Source: Branchiostoma floridae (lineage: Eukaryota; Chordata; Leptocardii; Amphioxiformes; Branchiostomatidae). From it: a stretch of DNA of 64,000 nucleotides. The stretch spans positions 9,743,972 to 9,807,971 of the forward strand of contig NC_049997.1 of NCBI RefSeq assembly GCF_000003815.2. Direction: 5' to 3'. Each line of letters starts with the position of its first letter. The first letter of the stretch is position 1. A program made the position numbers and the translations under genes. This document shows positions 58,322-64,000 of this stretch, one piece after another. The notes beneath the pieces were generated by a model, which saw nothing but the letters and a program-made list of their open reading frames with translations, had not been told where the DNA came from and made no database searches.

Positions 58322-61300
58322 TCACAATGCCATGGTGACCACCACCTTCACGATCTCATCATCGTTGTCAGGGTGGACGGGGCGTTTCCTCTTTCTGCCT
58401 CCTCCCTCGGTACTGGTGCTGCTCTCATCGTCTCTTCCCTCTGGAAAACAACAAACAACAGAGTGTGGCTTAGCATCTGTGTTGGTTAAGGACACTATCA
58501 AAAAACTAAACTTTACCTGAAGAATAGTTAGAACTTACCCAAATTTTCCGCTGACTCCCAACTATTCTGGGGAGTGACTGAGTAAATGACAGAGTGTGTG
58601 AGTGTGTGAGTGAGTGAGTGAGTGAGTGAGTGAGTGAGTGAGTGAGTGAGTGAGTGAGTGAGTGAGTGAGTGAGTGAGTGGGTGAGTGAGTGTGTGTTAG
58701 GGTGTGTGTGCGTGTGTGTGTGTGTTAGGGTGTGTGTGTGTGTGAGTCAGTGTTTGTGTGTGAGTGAGCAAGCAAGCATGGTGTCCAGCATGTCCAGTAA
58801 CACATAAAGTGAAAACCTTTGACTTCACAAGAAGGAAATGTTACAAATGGTGACTTACGATGTCAAGTATTCCTATCCATTACTAAACACAATGAAGGAT
58901 ATAGAACCAGGCAACTTAACATTGATGAAAATGACTATTCCAAAAGACGATACTTCCCACCAAGTTATGCGTATATGGGGTTTTGCAGTATCACCTGTGT
59001 ATTTATGCTTGGGTCGTTTGGAGAACTCTGAGGCGAAAGGGACAAACGTGCGGTCAGGCGGTCAGCGAGATCTACGGCCAGGCACAAAGAACAAAGTTAC
59101 TGACCGCTACTGACTGTTATCTGTGAATACTAGTAGTTTTTAACCAGTAACCAGTAACTGACTGAGAGCCAGACTGAAGCTGTCGACTGAAACATACTTC
59201 ACATACTTCATACTGTCACATGGTGGTCGCTTGCGTACCACTATCTAGTGGAAAGGGAGCCTTACCCAGTGTAAGTAGCGTGATCTGTCGCTGTTGTTCC
59301 CTGATTTCCCGCATCAGCTCCAAATTCTGCTGACTCACGATCTCGTGGTCTACCATCGGGAAGGGGTAGTCCATTCCCACAATGCACCCTGCCGCCTCCT
59401 GAACATCGAGCGGCGCCTTCCACGGCTCGTAGATGTACTGGGCAGGAAAGTCCTTCAGAACTGGAAGGTACGCTCTGAAAAATAAGTTTCAAAGTACTTT
59501 TATCAAAGTACATAATCATCATGTTAAGGTTTCTAATGACATGCTTTCCACGGCTCGTAGATGTTCTGTACAGGAAAGTCCTTCAGAACTGGAAGGTACG
59601 CTCTGGAAAACAACATGGGTATGCCCCAATCTGAGATGCCAAAATCTAGCAGTTATCAATGCCATGTAATATGCCAAGAGTTCATACAGTCAAACCTGTA
59701 AAAGGACCACCTGGCCAATGTGACTACTTTTTTGGTGGTCTCTTACATGTAGATCATTTTGTCCCATTGACACAAGCATTAAGAATCCTGTCTATAGTGA
59801 CCACCTGTCCACAATAATCAGAAGCGGCGGCACCATTTTTTAGTTGTGGGGGCGAAAATTTGTCCTATCACTAAATCGAGGGCCGAAGGCCAGAGGCGTC
59901 GAGCCAGAGGCGTGACCCTTCTACAAATGTAGGCTAAGGGGGGTCCGGGAGCATGCACCCCCGGAAAAATGTTCAAATCCAAACCCTCTGAAACACTTTT
60001 TCCTGCATTTTGAGGGGCAAATTTTGCTGCCAGACTAAGCAAAGTTCAATGGCATTTCCATCAATAATACACATACTTAAAGCTTTAATTATTGACGTCG
60101 ACACCCCCAACCTATTTTCACCATTTCGAGCGGCGAAGGAACGAGCCGTTGCAAGGTAGGTTTTGAGAAATTTTGATATCTAGTCCTTCTGAAACGCCAT
60201 TTCCTGCATTTGAGGGACAAATTTTGCTGACAAAGCTGAATTTAATGACACTTCTAGTACACATAGAGAAAACGATTTTTGAGGGCAACGCCCACGCCCC
60301 AACATATTTTGCACTACGTTGTCGTGAGCCCCGAAGATGCAAGCCATCGCAAGGAAGGTCTGGAAAAATTTGGAAATCAAGACACTTTAAATGCCATTTC
60401 CTGCATTTGAGGGGAACATTTTGCTTGATTTTGTGTGTTCAGCTTATTTTATGGTGGGGGAGACGCCCCCACGACCTATTTTATGTGGGGGTGACCACCC
60501 CCACTGCCCCCACGGTGCCGCTGCCAGTGCACATAGACCAGATTTTCTTGCAAACAGTAAAGAAATAGTTTGTGATGCTGCCTTAAGATTTCAACTGTTA
60601 TTCAACTAAAATTACCTGATGAAGGTCCCATCAGGATCCGTCCGTTTGCCGAACCTAACGGGACAGAAGATGCGTGTGTACTGGTGGTAGAAGGCGCTGC
60701 CCGACAGCCACATCCAGTTCCCAGCGTTCACACTGTAGTCTGCGTCCAGTAGGAGCTCCTCAAACACCTGGGGTTAGGGGTACAGGCTGGGTCAGTTTTA
60801 AGACATACCAAACACTGTGACAGTCATGCTTCAGGGCTCAAAATACCACCTGCATATGCAGGTTAGTTCAGGTAAAATTGGAGCTGTGCAGGTATTACTG
60901 GTGTCTACAAAATGTACCTGCATCTAACCCGCACTGGTCCATGTACCATAAATGGCGTATGATGTAGGTGTATATGGACTGTTGTCAGCTGCATTGACTG
61001 TTACCACCTATGAAGTATAAAGTTTAAAAGACAAAATACTTAGAAAAGCAATGGTTTCTGAACAATTCTAGTATGATCCATACTTTCTTAGTTCATAGTG
61101 GTGCAGGTAAAATATGTCAAGTGCAGGTAATTTTCAATGTCACCAGCACCTGTGCAGGCATGTAGAAAAAAATATTTCGAGCCCTGTGCTTGTTTGTTTA
61201 TGTGTTTGTTTGTTTGAACTGTTATCTACCCATGAATCACAAGAGAAGAGGTAAGGGTCATCAGGCAAAACACTGTTTGTGTTTGTGACCAGCATAACTC

Positions 61301-63504
61301 GAGAATGCTTACATGGATTGTACTGATATTCGGTATGTGGGTAGGCCTTGATGAGACCTGAAAATGATTAGATTTTGGGCTCCTTAGCGGCTTGTTACGG
61401 TACTGCAGTGGAACTTCCTGTTTTGATATCTCAAGTTCTGGACATGCTGTGGTCGTGATTTTTGAGCGGTAGACAGCTCTTGTTCAATCTTGTTATGGTA
61501 AAGCAGATTAAACCTATAATAGTCATATAGGCATATTTGGCTTCAGAAATGTGAGATTTGACATTTCCACATGCCTTCTCTTGTCCTGCTAGGTTGACCA
61601 TTTTACATTGTAAAGAATTTGTATTGCTTACAAGGTAATTATGTAGTAGATATAGGGAGAAGATTATTATTAAGAGAGGGAGGATGTACAGTGATTAGCA
61701 CACCTTTTGCCCCTCCTCCCAGGAGATCCACAGGTCCCCTCTGGTTAGGAAGCAGGCCACAGCGTGCCGTGCCAAGTGGTGGACCCATCCCTCCTTCTGT
61801 AGCTGGGACATGATGGCATCTATCCAGGGGAAGCCTGTCTCCGCTACGGAAGAAAGGGCAACAAAGTCAGAAATGGTCAATTGTGGGAATCTGTTATATG
61901 TAACAGAGCAAGAACATATTGATCCATGGGAAGTCTATCTCTGCTAAGGAGGAAAGAAAACAAGCAACAAAGTCAGAAATGGTTAATCGTGGGTATCTGT
62001 TATGTACCTTTCACACAGCAAGAACATATTGATTCATGAGAAGTCTGTCTATGCTAAGGAGGAAAGCACACAGGCAACAAAGTCAGAAACAACTGAATGT
62101 GGGAATATGTTTGACTACAATTTCTTCAATCAGTGGAGTAAAAACAGCAATTCAAAGCATATTGCCAGACTAGAGTTCCATAGCAAAACTGAAAACATAA
62201 CCTTCTAGTGAAGGCTGGTAATAAAATGGTTTGCAGTACATGTGTACAGCAAGATGTACTGTGGGTAATACCGGTATGTCCAACTCAAAGGCCTCTGAGA
62301 CATAAATAATGAAGAAGTTCGGGCCTTTGCCTTCGCCTTTGCCCATGCACAGTTCAAAGGGATGTCCGTGTGGCTCAACTGATACTGAAAGCGGCTCTCA
62401 CAGTTGAGCTGCTGGTTCCAATTAGCTGATAACATCTCGGTAGGGCTGCACCCGTCTTTCGGAAGGGATGGTAAATAAGGAAAGGAAAAAAAAAAGGAAA
62501 GTGATCTCGATCCAGTTTTAGCTCACTGAAGAGCTAGTCTTCCACTGGTCGTGACAGAGAGGACAGACGCTATGTACAGTATTTACAGGTTCATTGTACC
62601 TGGTAAATTCCCCTAGCTCTTTTCGACAAGCACAATGAACAGTAGACCACGGCTTAACGTCCTGTCCAAAAGACTGCAACCCTTTCAGGTAGCGTGCATG
62701 TCGGGTGAGCGACACAGCCGGAATCAAACTCACGGCTTCTAGTTCCAGAGGCAGGGCCGCTAACCACTGGACTACGCGCACTACCTATGGGTAATGGTGG
62801 TTCCTTGTTCAAGAAAATGGGTTTACAACCCCTCCCAGTAAAAATTTACCCTGCAACAGAAATTTGCTGCTCTATGTGAAAGGCACTACAAGAGATAAAA
62901 CTACAACATGAACAGTTCGACTTATGAACCTGCTTATTTGTACAGTGTATTTACAAAGTACGTGTATCCACAATAGTGATGAGTAGAACGCACCAGTTCG
63001 CCACCTGCGGAGATGCTCCCTGATCACAGCAGGAAAATCAATTGGGCAATAAGCCTGCGAGCTCTAGATGACATTTACAGCAGTAATACACCCGCATTCT
63101 CTCTATCATCGCCCTACCTTTAGAGTTACCTGATGTTTGACGGCCCCTGAGCTAAGTCTAACTCTAATCTGATAAGGTAGATTTTCAGAAAAATATCTTC
63201 AAGTTTCAAATTGGGCAACCTTCGAGCCGACTGCTGCCCACCTGTGTCAGGGACCCCAGCAGCAGCAACATCAAATACCAGATACTACATGTAACTAACT
63301 TCTGGCAATCGAAGGATAAGTGTGGAACCCACCATTTCTCCACCTGCGGAGATGCTCCCTGTTCTCGTACCACGGGATCTGGAGGCAGATCGGGTTTCCC
63401 GCCATCACCACGAAGTTCGGGGTCTGCGCCGCCGCCACGTAGAAGAACTCTCGCCACAGCAGCTGGCCCTGAAGCGACACCGGCGGCAGCGAATGGTTCT
63501 TCGC
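58322..63504 (-). CDS. CRY: Cryptochrome/(6-4) photolyase family flavoprotein, C-terminal half (5 exons)
   Basis: FAD-binding flavoprotein of the animal cryptochrome/(6-4) photolyase clade: circadian repressor, blue-light receptor or DNA repair enzyme. Exons on the minus strand: 63333..63504, 61704..61843, 60616..60767, 59266..59474, 58322..58440; GT-AG junctions, consistent phases, 263 residues to the stop. Visible: [124 protein letters not shown] places Asn at the flavin-N5-proximal position, as in vertebrate cryptochromes and (6-4) photolyases and unlike the Cys of Drosophila CRY. The short tail after [11 protein letters not shown] carries GGRKRKRP, a basic nuclear-localisation-type cluster. 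The first ~300 residues lie beyond 64000. Sub-type not settled. Confidence 0.93.
58590..58783. repeat. (GAGT)n microsatellite with (TG)n flank
   Basis: About twenty GAGT units followed by interrupted TG repeats, in the last intron of the cryptochrome gene. Confidence 0.9.
59546..59604 (-). pseudogene. Broken duplicate of the start of the fourth visible cryptochrome exon
   Basis: Repeats the first 58-59 bases of exon 59266..59474 plus its CAG acceptor, in the same phase, encoding [10 protein letters not shown] and IYEPWK with two changes (VQN for AQY). No splice donor follows, so it cannot serve as a complete exon. It lies 72 bases upstream of the real exon. Confidence 0.85.
59687..59818 (-). 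repeat. CAGTCAAACC-type dispersed repeat, reverse copy
   Basis: CAGTCAAACCTGTAAAAGGA ... tatagtgaccacctgtccac. This copy has no insertion at the caagcattaagaatcctg site and serves as the empty-site reference for 32164 and 46378. Confidence 0.7.
59824..60524. mobile_element. GCGGCGGCACC-ended element with two internal units of about 199 bp
   Basis: Ends GCGGCGGCACC and GGTGCCGCTGC. Inside, tttcctgcatttgaggg recurs three times at about 199-base spacing, each followed by (a)caaattttgct or a close variant. Some phrases are shared with the CAGGGTTGTA elements (gggagcatgc, tttcctgcattttgaggg). Within a cryptochrome intron. Confidence 0.7.
60832..61186. mobile_element. CAGGG-ended MITE, ACCTGCA subfamily, 5-bp target duplication
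   Basis: CAGGGCTCAAAAT/ATTTCGAGCCCTG, flanked by TGCTT (60827..60831, 61187..61191). Same interior words as 42067..42398. Within a cryptochrome intron. Confidence 0.88.
61919..62115 (-). pseudogene. Two broken tandem copies of a cryptochrome exon start and its upstream intron
   Basis: The junction region of exon 61704..61843 (first ~25 exon bases plus ~75 intron bases, 61822..61920) is repeated at 61921 and 62031 with about 105-110-base period; gcaacaaagtcagaaa and agcaagaacatattga mark each unit. The first extra copy still reads EIDFPWI behind a TTAG acceptor; neither has a donor. Confidence 0.8.
62376..62890. repeat. Dispersed repeat split by a SINE
   Basis: The left part (62376-62515, cacagttgagctgctgg, gcacccgtctttcggaaggg) and right part (about 62820-62890, accctgcaacagaaatttgc) correspond to the continuous copy at 50818..51002. 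The SINE lies between them. Confidence 0.6.
62580..62785 (-). mobile_element. tRNA-derived SINE
   Basis: Minus strand: TAGTCCAGTGGTTAGCGG (A-box region, 62758..62775) and GAGTTTGATTCC (B-box, about 62720-62731) at tRNA spacing, followed by a body through gtctactgttcattgtgc. Internal polymerase III promoter, no coding role. Confidence 0.75.
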
Positions 63505-63670
63505 CTGGAGAACAGTTTCAGCCATAAACATGTTAAAGTGACTGTGATGATGTGTGATGATGTGTGATGGGGTCATGGGTATATACTTAGTCTGGCCCAC
63601 GAATGACCTATATAGACCTAGGGATGCAGAGGGGGGAGTCACTCAGGGATAGCCAGGGACAGAGAGAGGG

Positions 63671-63745
63671 CCGGCCTGAAGCAACACTGGCGGCAGCGAA
63701 TGGTCCTTCGCCTGGAGAACAGTTTCAGCCATTAACATTCTTAAA
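63671..63745 (-). pseudogene. Broken duplicate of the start of the first visible cryptochrome exon
   Basis: Repeats the acceptor and first ~40 bases of exon 63333..63504 (AKDHSLPPV for AKNHSLPPV) and at least 25 bases of upstream intron (gaaactgttctccag), then diverges. No donor follows. Confidence 0.85.
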
Positions 63746-63882
63746 AGAAATCTTTAATTTGACTGCAATGCCATTGCACAACTGTGTGGCATAAGGGCTA
63801 TAAAAATGGAGATTAGCACTCCCCTATAAGGGGAAGGATTTAAACTTGACTTAAATTGCAGTGCCACCTTTGTTTTGCCAAT

Positions 63883-64000
63883 TACTCTCCAAGCAGAGGT
63901 TAGGCTCCGGCTGTTTTTTTAACGTTTTTTAGTCGTTTTTATCGGGCTTTCTATTTTGTCATTTTTCTTTAAGTATGCCAGCCAAAAAGTTAGGTTTGAC
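63883..64000. mobile_element. TACTCTCC-family MITE, cut by the window edge
   Basis: TACTCTCCAAGCAGAGGTT followed by aggctccggctgtttttt and ggctttctattttgtcattt, as in 44040..44246. The right half lies outside. Confidence 0.8.

Noticed and set aside
60173..60609. Open frame of 131 codons in the 59824..60524 element
   Set aside because: It follows the internal tandem units of a non-coding repeat and has no recognisable domain.
62518..62781. Minus-strand 87-codon frame beginning [16 protein letters not shown]
   Set aside because: It is the conceptual translation of a tRNA-derived SINE with recognisable A and B boxes, not a protein gene.

Overview
This is a eukaryotic, intron-rich animal genome window with four runs of N. 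It is not prokaryotic: coding sequence is confined to short GT-AG exons in AT-rich, repeat-packed DNA. The gene content (tandem ependymin-related genes, one FRS2/3-type docking protein, a cryptochrome/(6-4) photolyase family gene) and the very dense load of small inverted-repeat transposons fit an invertebrate chordate, most likely amphioxus (Branchiostoma). The organism call is inference. Four genes are supported.

Left (about 1.2-11 kb, minus strand): two complete tandem ependymin-related genes of seven coding exons each. I rebuilt both exon by exon; all splice phases agree, giving 204 and 203 residues. Each has a matching promoter block (TTTTTAA(A) box plus a GCGCATGCG palindrome) and a matching 3' polyadenylation block, so whole transcription units were duplicated. 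The introns of the downstream copy are enlarged by transposons.

Middle (about 11-39.8 kb): no coding exon that I can support. It is a field of MITEs, LINE tails, SINE-like pieces, tandem duplications and three assembly gaps. Two candidate promoter/first-exon segments (17.5 kb and 24.9 kb, plus strand) could feed the FRS2 gene.

39.87-41.46 kb (plus strand): FRS2/FRS3-like adaptor, its whole reading frame in one exon behind a 3' splice site, with N-myristoylation start, PTB domain, and Grb2- and Shp2-type tyrosine motifs. One base appears to be missing inside the PTB domain.

41.5-54 kb: repeats only, with nested insertions whose exact target-site duplications can be read.

Right (54.8-64 kb, minus strand): the C-terminal half (five exons, 263 residues) of a cryptochrome/(6-4) photolyase family gene; the N-terminal half lies beyond the window. 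Three of the exons have broken copies of their own first bases and 3' splice site just upstream.

No new biochemical system is evident. The most unusual content is the small-transposon landscape: families with identical ends but unrelated, internally reiterated or palindromic cores; readable 5-, 6- and 9-bp target duplications; and three CAGGG-ended elements abutted by 17-, 34- and about 118-bp direct repeats of host sequence.
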